Source: Hygrophila difformis (Eukaryota; Streptophyta; Magnoliopsida; Lamiales; Acanthaceae). Taken from it: 64,000 bases of DNA. Both the position numbers and the translations under genes were made by a program. The stretch's first letter is position 1, and every line of letters starts with the position of its first letter. The DNA lies in contig JAOANR010000003.1 in NCBI GenBank assembly GCA_030278955.1, forward strand, positions 49,696,902 through 49,760,901, written 5' to 3'. Below, piece by piece: positions 53,583-64,000 of this stretch. Below the pieces are notes generated by a model. It was given only the letters and a program-made list of their open reading frames with translations. It was not told the origin of the DNA and ran no database searches.

Positions 53583-56172
53583 TGTAACACCCCGATTTTT
53601 GGTCACCTAGGTCGGGATGTCACTGCCACATCCCCCTAGTAAGACACGGTTTCTCCGAGCTTACTAAAGAGATGCAAGGCTAGGTATTGCAGTATTTAAA
53701 AGTATTTAAATCATCCAAACAGCCCATTCAATATAATTGGAAAATAATAATAGTGTAGCGCAGCGGAAATAATTGTTTAGTACAGTATCGCAGTGGAAAA
53801 TATAAATAGGGCCAACATGGCCAAAACACGGGTTAAACAGGCCCGTTCATAATATAGTCTAAAGGACGAATTTAAAAGCAAAATAACAATCCCCAAAATC
53901 CCATGCATGATTCGTGCTCACATGCTCATTCCACATATTCTGTAAGAAAAGGAATAAAAACGGTTTTGGTCAGCAAATTTGCTGAGTAAGCTAACGCATG
54001 CATGATCGCAGGGTTTAAAAGCCATTAATTTAATAAATAATCCAAAAGCATGATAATAACATAATATTTAATTTAATCTAATCAACTGTTCTATAGCATA
54101 ATTTATTTCAGGGCTCTATTTAATAACACATATCGCATGGTTTAGAATAATAGCCATAAGTTAAAGAAAGCATTTAAATAATTTACTGGGACAACAACAT
54201 AATTTAATCTCATTTAATTTAATTTAAAATCCCCATTACATCCCCGATGGTATCTCAAGTTTCACGATAGTATCGCGATGTCAACAAGTTTAGCCGGTAG
54301 CCCGGCGGCCGCAACCGTATCAGCCATACCCAGTACCACTCCGGAGCCTCGGGAAACCCATACGGATATTCACGAGAGTGTAGGCTCTATGTTTCGCCAT
54401 TTTGGCAATATCACATTTCAAGTTTAGCGCGCGGGGTCACCATCGTCCATTACGGCACGAAGTGAATCGTTAGGGGGCACCCTGCAGAGCACTCACCCCT
54501 AATTTTAATTTATCAAGTTTGTAGGGGATTTAATTTTTTAAATCTGACTTCAATTGTATGTATTTAAAAATAATATCTCAACTCGTTTCAACCCTAAAGG
54601 TTAATTCCATGTTTCAACAAGATTTCAAGGTTTTGTTTCCGGTAAACCACAGTTTACTCTAAAATTCGTCTAAAATCAGATTTAATTCCAAAAATTCCAA
54701 AATTTCATCTCTGACTCCAAAACGTCGACAACTTTCGTGTTTTAACTTTTTCAATCCGAGATACCTAAGTAGGTCAAAATCACCAATTTTCGCAGAAGAG
54801 CAAATCTGTCCGAGTTTAATGTGTCACAGTTTAAAGATTTCGATTTCTACCATACCAATTCAACTCCAAATTTAATGAAATTTGATAGAGATCATCTTAA
54901 GACAATTATCTACAACTTTCATGTTCGGCCAAAGATCTAAAACAGTCTAGATCCTATGTCAAAAACGTGATCAAGATCATTCCTAAGTTCTGTTCAAGAT
55001 TTCAAGATCTAGATTCCAACAGTTCGGTTTCGGTGGATTTTCACATATCAAATCAACTCCAAAAATTCTCAAAATTTTACAGTAGCTAGATCTAAGTCTT
55101 AGGAACGTTTTTCATGTTTTAAGTTTTTCCGTTTGAGTTCGTTTAAAGGTTCGGAAAAATTCATCAAATCTGTTGCGCTGGTAGAAAGTTTAGATGGACA
55201 GATTTTCGGTTTCTTGTTAATCTTTTAGTTTTGAATGTTTTAATTCATCCCAAAACCATGTAAGAGTTAACTTACTGAGTTTATGAACGTCCGGGATCGT
55301 CTATTCGAAGGCGTGGCTTCCAGTCCACCGTTTCTTCTCTTCGTTCGTCGGGTTCTACGATCTAGATCCAACACGGGGTGTAGAAAGAAAAAGGAGATGA
55401 TTAGGATTCGTTTTCGAATTGTTTATTGAATAGAGATTGGATCGAGACTTACCACGACTATAGAGATCTGAGAAAATTCGTCCAACAGCGTTCGTCTTGG
55501 TTTCGTGCCTCCGACGACTCCGGATTTAGGGTTTCGAATGTATAGAATGTTGTGGGGTTTTGTAAACTTGTTCGGGGCTCCCAAGGGGTTTATTTATAGA
55601 TTTCCCAAGTCCTAGGGCGTCCAACATCTGACCTAAAGGTCTTGGGTCGAGAGATGTTCAACCGAAAGTCGAAAAATCCGCGTTCGGGCGAGAGATTCAC
55701 GCAACGGGCAAATCTGTCGTGTGGCGCGGTCGTGGCGCGCTTTTCCCCCTTCACCGCGCGGCCACCGCGCGACACTCGCCTGGACTTCGGTCCGGGCGGG
55801 TCGTGCGTTCCGTCGTGCTTTTCCGCCTCTCTTTCGGGTTTCTATCCCTCTATGCTCCCGAATTCCGATTTCCGGGGTATCTTCGGGTTTCTACTTTCTC
55901 TCTAACTTTTCACTCGGGTCTAATTGGATGTTTTGGTCTCGAATACTCGAGTTCATTAGTGTCGGGTTTTGGTGTACAATTTATTTACCTTTAATAATTC
56001 TTTTCATCTAATTAAATTCCTTTTTAAGTTAAAATCCCATTTCTCATTTCCTTATCTTTATTTATTTATTTATTTGCTGGATTCATTTATTTATTTATGG
56101 TGTTTATTTTATTTATTATTTGTTTGTTTAATTATTGTTTTATTTTATGATGGAAAATTCACGGGTATTACA
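53583..56172 (-). mobile_element. LTR-E: 5' LTR of copy 3
   Basis: 2590 bp. It is the most diverged of the five LTRs over its left half, but it is A/B-like in the middle block (GGAGATGATTAGGATTCG) and D-like over the last ~270 bp. It ends at GGGTATTACA, and the flank TTCAT at 56173-56177 is the expected 5-base target duplication of the array. Its left partner would lie in the gap. Confidence 0.95.
55589..55598 (-). promoter_or_regulatory. TATA box of LTR-E
   Basis: TATAAATAAA on the minus strand at the position conserved in the other LTRs. It would drive copy 3. Confidence 0.55.
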
Positions 56173-56348
56173 TTCATCGTGTAAATTTTTGCCATATATA
56201 ATTTTCATTATAAATAACATCATTTCTTATAGTATCTTAAGTTAATCCATTTTAATTACATATTAATACTTCGAGTCCCCTCTTCACAGTGACACGAGAT
56301 ATTGCAACATATCACTGAAATGGGTAAAACCTGGTTTTTGAAGATAGA

Positions 56349-56606
56349 GGCCCTGTTTGGCAAAATAGCTAAACCTAATCAGCTAATTTGTCTCACAATA
56401 TGAGATAAAATAGCTTATTTGGGAAGATAAAATAACTTAAAACAGTGTTCAATCAGCTATTTTTAAAACTGCTGCAAATAGCAGCATTTTAGATTTTAGC
56501 TTATTCTAGGCAAAAAGTTAGTTTCGAAATTGTCAAACAACTAATTTTAACTAATTATTACACACAGAATCAGTTAACAACTAACAGCTAATTCCCAAAC
56601 AGGGCC
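56349..56606. mobile_element. MITE inside the helicase relic
   Basis: GGCCCTGTTTGG at the left is inverted as CCAAACAGGGCC at the right, with AGCTAA-type subterminal repeats. AGA flanks both ends. Removing the element and one AGA rejoins the decayed helicase sequence, which supports a 3-bp target duplication. The superfamily is uncertain (Harbinger- or CACTA-like). Confidence 0.75.
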
Positions 56607-57016
56607 AGAGTCTAACCTTCTTTAAAGGTTGGCATTTGCTTCTTTTTTTTATAGTCATAGTAATACAAACTGCGAGTGGAATTTTTTCCTCTGAAATCGA
56701 ATGGAGAATTTGGTAAATTCAGACGGGCTTATAATCATTCTACCAATCAAGAATTTCCATCCAAAATATTGAGGTTTGTTTTACTGAGAAAAGAGGTTAA
56801 ATAATTTTCTAGAGAGGTTAAATAATTTTCTGATTTAAGTTTTTTGCAGGTAAATTTCTCGTCACAATCTAGTGGAATACCAAATCCAGAATGTGTAGTC
56901 CTACCTCTTGAGTAAGGGTGTTATTCCATTGGATGCTAAGGGCAACACAATAGTACATCTATCATGAAGGGCTAAACATAATATTTCCTAGATAAATATC
57001 TTGTCAGTTCCTCCAC

Positions 57017-57554
57017 CAGTGACGGAGCCATGTTTATGAATGTAAATTTATTTTATGTAGTAATGTCACTAAAACAAATTTTTGGGCCACATTTATGTTG
57101 AATTTAGCTACATAACTTATTATAGTTTATTATTTTTGGTATTTGTAAATTTATTAATAGTAAAATCTATATTTAATTAAAAATAACATATCAAACTTGA
57201 TTTTACACATTTGATTAGTATTTTCATTTGATAAATTAGGATAGTATAGAGAGTTAGTGATGATAAGTTTGTAATCAAAATTTAGGATGTATGGAGGGTG
57301 TATTCCGTTATTTTCTTATATGATGAATATTTATAATTTTCACATATGTATGCTTCAATTTTGAATATTTTATATTGATAAACTATCTATATTCATTTTA
57401 TTTCATGACGATGTTTGGGATCTGCTCGCTTCCATATATCTAAATCATTTGACTGAATTTTTCAGTTGAGTCTAGGTTAATTATATGATAACCCATTGTC
57501 AATCCTGACTATTTAAATCTGCCCCCCTAAATGCCGAACCTGGCTCTGCCCTTG
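57017..57554. mobile_element. Non-autonomous hAT element inside the helicase relic
   Basis: The left end CAGTGACGGAGCCA and the inverted right end CAAGGGCAGAGCCA are imperfect terminal repeats. The 8-base flanks TCCTCCAC and TCCACCAC differ at one position, the duplication size of hAT. The helicase Walker A region lies across the insertion point. No transposase frame is present in the 538 bp. Confidence 0.7.
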
Positions 57555-57908
57555 TCCACCACATAAAGAAAATGAATCAATCTCCATCACTATCAACTAC
57601 AGACATTATTTTATTATAAATATTCTTCTCATCATCAATCAACAAAGGTAATAACTTAGCATGATCCGCTTCCATTTCTTCATAATTATAATATGTCTCT
57701 TCTAGTATCAATAGATTATTTGTTTCAGACGTTAAAACTTCATTCAGTACGGCATTCCAGATAAAATTTTCAAACTTATAGATCTTGCAGCAATTAGCCT
57801 TTCAATATGATTTTACTTTGATCATTCACAATCACATTTTTCTAACAAAGCTAGACTTATATTTGTTTTTCGTCAATTGCAAATCTGTTAAAATATAAAT
57901 TAATGAAT

Positions 57909-58565
57909 TACATCATCCGTTGGTTAAATGTTACACTTTCCCTTTTTGGGTGTTTGGAAATAAATGTTACACCAACATATTTAAAATCTTTTAAAGGTTA
58001 ATAAGTTTTAATAATGGTACTTAAATTATTAATTTTTTTTATATTCATTTAAATAAATCTCAAAAGAAATAAAGTCAAATGTAACTTTTTTTTTTAGATG
58101 AAAGAGATTTTATTCCTACAGCAAAGTACAATCACCAAGACTTACAACCATCTTTCTTAATACATCACGGACCACCAATCTAAACAATGCCCTAACAGAT
58201 CCGACACCCACAAGAAATAATGACCTCATGGCCGACAACTAACAATGCCAAATTTCATACACCAGAAAACTGAGAGCTAAAAACCAGAACCACTGCTAAA
58301 ATCAGAACCTCAGCATCACTGCATCATTCGAACCCTGCCGTATCTAAAACTAAGCCTTTCTTTAATATTACAGCAGCAGCCGTGACTCAACTTACCACTT
58401 CCCAGTACTGACAGAACCTCCTTCCGTATCACTTCTCAACACTTTCATTTTGCCCAGCTCCATGCGTCGCCCAAAAATTTAATTACTTCAACTAAATAAA
58501 TTTTATATACTTACCTTAAATCTTGTGTTATTTCCTAGTGTTACACTTATTATACGGAGGGAGTA
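57909..58565. mobile_element. Stowaway-like MITE split by an L1 tail
   Basis: The left end TACATCATCCGT with TGTTACACTT and the right end AGTGTTACACTTATTATACG with GAGGGAGTA are inverted matches of Stowaway type. The middle (58086-58480) is foreign. Confidence 0.45.
58086..58480 (-). mobile_element. 5'-truncated L1 LINE 3' end
   Basis: On the minus strand a ~380-bp GT-rich 3' UTR ends GGAATAAAATCTCTTTCATC followed by a tail of ten A. The polyadenylation signal and tail give the orientation. No coding part remains. Target duplications could not be matched with confidence. Confidence 0.6.
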
Positions 58566-58578
58566 TTTCTTAAAAAAT

Positions 58579-58842
58579 ATTCCTTCCGTCGCATTCAAAG
58601 TGTCTCATTTTGAGTTTTTAACATTGTTTATTGATCAACTTTGACCTAATGTTATCGTAATTAGATACGAAAAAATTATAGTCAAATTCGGTCTTGTTAT
58701 ATTTGTCTAATCATGTAGTTTTAGAATATATATTTTACATAATTTTTACATATATACATTTTAAGATATTAAATGTTAAACAAACGTATTGAAATACGTG
58801 TCCAAAATTTTTTTGACATAAATAATGGGATAGAGTTAGTAG
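58579..58842. mobile_element. Stowaway-like MITE
   Basis: Left end ATTCCTTCCGTCGCATTC, right end ATAATGGGATAGAGTTAGTA. The interior is nearly collinear with the intron MITE at 21101-21351. Confidence 0.65.
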
Positions 58843-59902
58843 ATTAAATAAATTAATTTTTTCTTCTTTATTTACTGATTGATCTATTCACAACTATATA
58901 ATTATATATTACTTTTAAGATATTTTTGTGAAAACATGGCCTATATATATATACATTAATTAATATATACAAATATTTTTTATATATTCACTAATGTATC
59001 TTTTAATAATATAAATTCCATAATACACTGCAAATTCTATTTAAATTTGAAATTCTATTTTTTTTTTAAAAAAAACTGAAAATTGTGAGAACTTCATATA
59101 AATTAAAAATTAAATATCTTTTAAAAACTAAAAGTTGAGATTTTCATATACACATTAATATATCTTTAACATGAATAAATAAATCTGATGTGCAATGTAC
59201 ATTTTGCTTACATCATTGACCATACAAAAAATATATATAATCAAAATTGAGACCAAACCTACACAAAATTACCGGCATTACCATATGTTCATCATATGGA
59301 AATATAAACGCAACATAGTTCTTAGTTGCCAGTGCAAGACATCGTCATAATAATCCTATAGTATAAAAACTGAAAATTTACAAATAAATACTAAATGCAG
59401 CAATAAAATTTAAAATAAATAAAATAAAAATGCAAAATAATAAAATCTAAAATAGATAAAATAAAAAATGAAAATAAATAAAATCCAACACAGATAAAAT
59501 AAAAAAATACAAAATTTCAAATTTTATCTTCAAATCTTTTTAAAAGTGAATATACAGTGATACAATATGATGATAGAGTGAGAATTCAAAGTAAATGATA
59601 GATTTTATACACGATAGACTAAAATATATAATGAATAAATAAATAAATACGAAAATCTAAAATTAGTAAATTAAAAATGCTAAATAATATAGATAAAATA
59701 AGATATGCAAAATTTCAAATTTCAAATCTTTCAAATCTTTTTAAAAGTGAATATGGTAGAAATTGCATAGATTTTAAAAACTGAAAATATATAAGAAATA
59801 AATAAATAATAAATGTGAAAATCTAAAATTGATTAATTAAAAATTAAAAATCTATAAAACTTAGAAATTTGAAATGGAGAAACCACATTAAATGTAGCAT
59901 GG
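58843..59902. other. AT-rich intergenic DNA
   Basis: No gene is visible. AATTTCAAATCTTTTTAAAAG-type and GATAAAATAAAAAAT-type segments are repeated in tandem-like fashion between about 59400 and 59830. Confidence 0.5.
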
Positions 59903-59919
59903 TTTTTTTTTTTTTTTTT

Positions 59920-61429
59920 GAGGAGAAATAATTTTATTCCATAGAAAAACCAACTGTTGGGATACAGCATGACAACATTAACAAAAAAAAAAAAAGGAGT
60001 CGGCCTCCATAGATATTCAAGCTTCCAAATCCCATCAGCAGAAAGACCAAATAACATAAGTTTACTAATTTCAATGATCAACTTCACCTTCCAGTCCAAA
60101 GTTAAGCAAGTCCATCTGAACAACATCATGCAACGACGACATGAAACCATCTGCAGCATCTATTTCCGAGTGGCAACAACAGCGAGAAGCAGCAGTAGCC
60201 TTAAAGTGTAGCAGCAGCTGTATCAGCAAGCTTCATCAGCTGCAACCAAAAATAACAACAGCAACAACATATTCTACTAGTACTCTGCCACCATCCAATT
60301 ACCAAAGCCGACGCCAGCCATGCAACCTGCTTCCTTGGCCTTTCATCAACACCCCCAGAGTACAATAGATGTCTCAAATGGCGAAGCAAAGTGACAATCC
60401 CAAAAACTTACTTCATAAACACATCTCCCCGGCTTATTGTATTGAAAATCAAAGCATCGAATCAAAGGGACTTGGTAAAAGTTATAGCGGAGTCAGGCTA
60501 GAGATAGGAAATTGGGAAAATGACTATTCAGCAAAAAATGAAGGAATTATCACCAGTCTAAGCACAAATAGGAACAAAGAAGCTGTGTGGCAAAAACCAT
60601 GGGTAAGAATATGGATCAGGGAATGTAGGTGAGCTCGAGGAAAGAAATGTTTCTCAGTTAGGATCAACAATGGCTCCCTAGGTGGTAATTGAAGGGGTGT
60701 GGAAGAGATAAAGATCAATAGGAATAATCCTAGTGCCCTTATCATTTTCGATACACCGAAATGAAAAAAAAGCCAGCTCGACATGTATAATTAAGTAAGT
60801 TCTAGAATGTCAAAATAAGCCCCACATATGCACACAACAAATGAAACTTCAACGTTCATATCTCACCGGGTAATGTCAGATGGCTTGGTATATTCATTGC
60901 AAGAGTTCATCAGTCCTGTAGCAGCAGCAACAGCAGCACCAGCAACCTCAACAGCAGCCTCATCAGTCATGTGACAATCAGTCCTGTAGCAGCAGCAACA
61001 GTATCCTCAACAGTAGCCTCATCAGTCCTCTACCAATCAGCAATTTTGGATGTCCGAGCAGCACCATACTAGTAACGCAGCAACAGCAACCTCAAACAAA
61101 CAATGCCTCAATAGCCTCCTAGTAACGCAGCACCATACTTGGATCCTCAAAACACGTGGAACATCCGCAGACTCGAATCCGAAACAGCAGCTTTCTTAGC
61201 TATGTGTATCCGCAGCAGTAACTTCATTGGCTTAATGTATCCCAGCAACACATTACAACAGCAACAACACCTATTAGCTACCGCACTTCCTTGCCCACAT
61301 GTAGAGCTCTCATAGCTATCTGCAACGACTTTTCTTGCGACATCTCCCTTCATCCATTCCACGAAAACTTTCAAACCCGCTGCATCCAAGAAACAAGTAA
61401 ACAGCATTACAACAATCAACTCTCAATAA
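59920..61429 (-). other. L1 3' UTR with CAG/CAA-rich repeats
   Basis: Non-coding. CAGCAGCAACAGCAG-like tracts cluster at 60160-60280 and 60905-61100. A unit starting CAATCAGTCCTGTAGCAGCA-like sequence is duplicated near 60910-61045. Several ORFs here encode poly-glutamine/serine artefacts only. Confidence 0.6.
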
Positions 61430-64000
61430 CTACTGAAACCATTCTTCTACCCGTCCTCCTCCCATCGCCCCCAACTTGGCCCAATAATCCGCCATAGAGT
61501 TCCGTTCTCTGAAAATTTGTTGAAATCTGACCTCTCCAGCGAAGTTTAGAATCGTGACAATCGGTCCTACAAGTTTACTGAAACGCCAAGGGATCCGTCC
61601 CGGGTCTTCTAGCCATTTCACAACATTGTGCGAATCGCATTTGAAAACAAGTTTTTGTAAAGGGAAACCTTGATCGCGAATCAATGCCTCACATACCCGG
61701 CTAATCGCTGTTAATTCTGCTTCCGACGAGTCTGCATAGCCAATGGAGTCAGACAGGATGAAGATCACTTTCCCCTCCTCATCCCGAACAATACCACCGA
61801 TTCCTGCCGGCCCCGGATTTCCAAGTGACGACCCATCCGTATTAATCTTCAACCAGCCTTTGCCCGGGCGAATCCAAGTTAAACCACTACGAGCCATCTT
61901 CACCCTTCTACAACCTGAATAAGCAAAACTTGCATGTTGTAGATCGTCTGGAGTCACCGGATTCAGATCAACGCTCACCCCGGCTGCTTTCCACCAAGTA
62001 GTCGCCCTCCATCTCATCTCTTCGATTGCTGCTTCTATGTTGGCCGACGATCCTTTGAAAATTACCTCGTTCCGTTGTTTCCAAATTGACCATAAAATAA
62101 CCAGACCTGTTATATTCCAAGGCTCCCCTCCACCCCTGCAAATTCCACAATGCATCCACCATGAAATGATGTTAACCACTAGACCTGGCACTGCCCACTT
62201 CACCCCGAACCATGACACCCCTTGGTACCATAAGACCCTTGCAAACTCACAATGACAAAAGAGGTGGTCTAATGTTTCGGCTTCTCCAGAACATAAGCTG
62301 CATCTAACATCCCGAATCTGTTGACAACCTCTCTTCAATAATTCTACTTTCACAGGCAATGCATTTTGGAGTATCTTCCAAGCTAGCAATTTTGCTTTCA
62401 TTGGAGCTTTAGTCTTCCACAGTCTTCTCCACAACCCTTCGAGATCACTTCTTACTCTTCCCTCTTTCAAGAACTCGTTCCATACCTCATTCTCCCAATC
62501 GAATAATGGCTTTCTTAAATCAATTTTCCAGACCCATATAAAGCCTGACCAAAAACCAAATTCTTCAATCATCCCTCCCTTGTTTACAGCCAATGCAAAC
62601 AATCTTGGAAAAGTATCCTTCATCGATCTCCCTACCACCCCCCAAGCGTCGTGCCAAAATCGCACAGCCCTCCCATTACCCACCTGGATTTTAAAACCAC
62701 CTCTATCAGTCCCAGCTCCGCTGCTTTCCCAGGTTTTACAGATATTTCCCCAAACGGATGACCCAGGTCTTGCTTCAGGAATTAAAGGAGACGAACCCCC
62801 ATAATACTTTTCGTCTATCACCTTCTTCCATAGTGAATTTTCACACCCAATCTCCATCTCCACTTCAACAATAACGCCTGATTGAAACGTTTGGTGTCCA
62901 ATATATTCAAACCTCCAAAGTCCCTGTGTTGGCAAATTCTGTCCCATGATATTGTATGCATTTTCCTTCCCCCTTCCAAATCATTCCAGAAAAAGCCTCT
63001 TTTTAATCTTTCCAACCTATCCGCCACCGACCTAGGAACCTTAAACAGAGACATATAGTAAACAGGTAAGGAATTCACCACTGATTTTATGAGACAGATC
63101 CTCCCGGCTTGGGATAAAAGTCGTCCTTTCCAACCCGCCATCCTTGTTTCTATTTTCTCCAGAACTGGATTCCATATTTCTGTACCATTTAGTCTTCCCC
63201 CTATAGGAATTCCCAAATATTGAAATGGCCATTTCCCCACTTTGCAACCAAGGATCCTTGCTGCCTCACCCTCCATCTCTTCCGACACATTAATGCCAAA
63301 TATATGGCTCTTGCAAAAATTAATTCTCAAGCATGTGATCAGAGTCAAGCACCAAAGAATTCTTTTTATTAATATCACCTGGCTCAACTCACCCTCACAA
63401 AATACAATAGTGTCATCGGCGTATTGTAGGTGCATGATCATCGGCCCACCCCTGCCCGACTCCAGGCCTTTTAATCGCCCCAAAGCAGCAGCTTTAATCA
63501 TCATTCTATTTAAAATATCTGCTACTAAAACAAACAAGTACGGGAGAGCGGATCCCCTTGTCGAAGTCCTTTTTGCATCTTAAAAAACTTTGAAGGAGAA
63601 CCATTGACCAAAACAGCAGCCGAAGCCGATGAAACACATTTCTTTATCCAACGTATCCACCTAAATCCGAAACCCATTACCTCCAGCAGATTAAACAATG
63701 ACTCCCACGACACATTGTCGTATGTCTTTGCGAAATCTAACTTGATCACAAACCCAATTCGCCTGGCTGCCCGTGTTGTTTGAATCACCTCAGATGCAAT
63801 GAGTACACCATCCAAAATCTGCCTCCCTCGGACAAAAGCCATTTGTGAGACTCCCACCAACTCATCCAAAACAATTTGCAATTTTCTAGCCAACACCTTA
63901 GTGATGATTTTGTATAAACTCCCTACTAGTGAAATTGGCCTATAGTCGCCAAAATCCGACGGATTATCAACTTTAGGTATTAAAGTGATAAAAGATCCTC
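61430..64000 (-). pseudogene. L1 ORF2: reverse transcriptase, zinc-binding, RNase H
   Basis: From the right edge the minus strand reads ITLIPKVDNPSDFGDYRPIS (RT start), FVIKLDFAKTYDNVSWESL, GLRQGDPLS, then LQYADDTIVF (RT active site, YADD), SQAGRICLIKSVVNSLPVYY, a C-rich zinc-binding segment (RDVRCSLCSGEAETLDHLFC), and RNase H (KINTDGSSLGNPGPAGIGG, SSEAELTAI, CDSHNVVKWL). L1 RT copies its RNA at a nicked target. A C-terminal RNase H is common in plant L1. Two one-base shifts break the frame, near 63545 (just after GDPLS) and near 62845. The protein is otherwise well preserved, so the copy died fairly recently. Confidence 0.9.

Larger units (their letters stand above)
56258..57785 (-). pseudogene. 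Helitron PIF1-like helicase relic, split by two transposons
   Basis: Reading the minus strand: EADHAKLLPLLIDDEKNIY with flanking residues (about 57600-57785), then a decayed Walker A (GGGTDKIFI for GGTGKT) after the hAT element. Next come IVLPLASNGI and THSGFGIPLDCDE (about 56830-56960), PLAVCITMTIKKKKQMPTF (about 56620-56680), and finally YVAISRVTVKRGLEVLI (about 56260-56310) after the second element. This is the motif order of the PIF1-like helicase in plant Helitron Rep/Hel proteins, which unwind DNA during rolling-circle transposition. There is an internal deletion, several stops and frameshifts, and no Rep domain in view. It is a dead relic. Confidence 0.75.
59903..64000 (-). mobile_element. 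L1-type LINE, 3' part, running off the right edge
   Basis: The 3' end on the minus strand is a 17-base A tail (plus-strand T at 59903-59919), preceded by AATAAA at 59938-59933. Upstream come a ~1.5-kb 3' UTR and ORF2 with reverse transcriptase, zinc-binding region and RNase H. The 5' part (ORF1, endonuclease) would be beyond 64000. Confidence 0.85.

Noticed and set aside
56851..56913. Possible terminal exon of the ATG14-like gene (TTTTTTGCAG acceptor, short open frame, stop)
   Set aside because: The opposite strand reads as a decayed Helitron helicase (THSGFGIPLDCDE and neighbours) across the same bases, so the plus-strand frame is a shadow. It also does not resemble the family C-terminus.
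60141..60389. Overlapping short ORFs in the L1 3' UTR
   Set aside because: They are poly-Gln/Ser or poly-Cys readings of CAG/CAA-type repeats, downstream of ORF2 and without domains.

Overview
This window is plant nuclear DNA, most likely from a eudicot. It is AT-rich and gene-poor, with long introns, and it is crowded with Ty3/gypsy, Ty1/copia, L1, SINE, Helitron, hAT, Harbinger-like and Stowaway-like sequence. I cannot name the species. A 500-base run of N at 26629-27128 is an assembly gap.
Layout. 1-3477: gag remnant, primer-binding site and 5' LTR of an old Ty3/gypsy element on the minus strand, inserted into the integrase region of a degraded Ty1/copia element (3478-5798, minus). 5800-19900: mostly non-coding DNA with MITEs, a SINE with clear target duplications, Helitron-like ends and tandem duplications. 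It holds one small intact gene, an LYR-motif protein (7727-8002, minus), plus weak gene fragments (an exon-like ORF at 15900-16150 and an F-box-like remnant near 16.9 kb). 19975-25574: eleven plus-strand exons of an ATG14-like autophagy gene. They join in one open frame of 410 codons, but the C-terminal end was not found.
27129-56172: three near-identical Tekay/Del-type Ty3/gypsy chromoviruses, all on the minus strand. The layout is LTR-A, internal 1, LTR-B, truncated LTR-C, internal 2, LTR-D, internal 3, LTR-E. Copy 1 has both LTRs and sits inside LTR-C. Copies 2 and 3 share LTR-D, whose left part is C-type and right part E-type, which marks an unequal crossover. Each internal region carries a leader repeat, a small conserved coiled-coil ORF of 111 residues ahead of gag, and a single-frame gag-pol (gag, two zinc knuckles, protease, RT, RNase H, integrase, chromodomain-like tail). 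Every gag-pol copy is broken by different stops or frameshifts.
56173-64000: a degraded Helitron PIF1-like helicase split by two DNA transposons, two Stowaway-like MITEs (one holding a truncated L1 tail), and an L1 LINE on the minus strand with RT, zinc-binding and RNase H regions and a CAG/CAA-rich 3' UTR, running off the right edge.
How it fits together: only the LYR-motif gene and the ATG14-like gene look like host genes. Everything else is mobile DNA or its relics. The best candidates for something new are the small ORF ahead of gag in the three chromovirus copies and the unusually clear record of LTR recombination and nesting.
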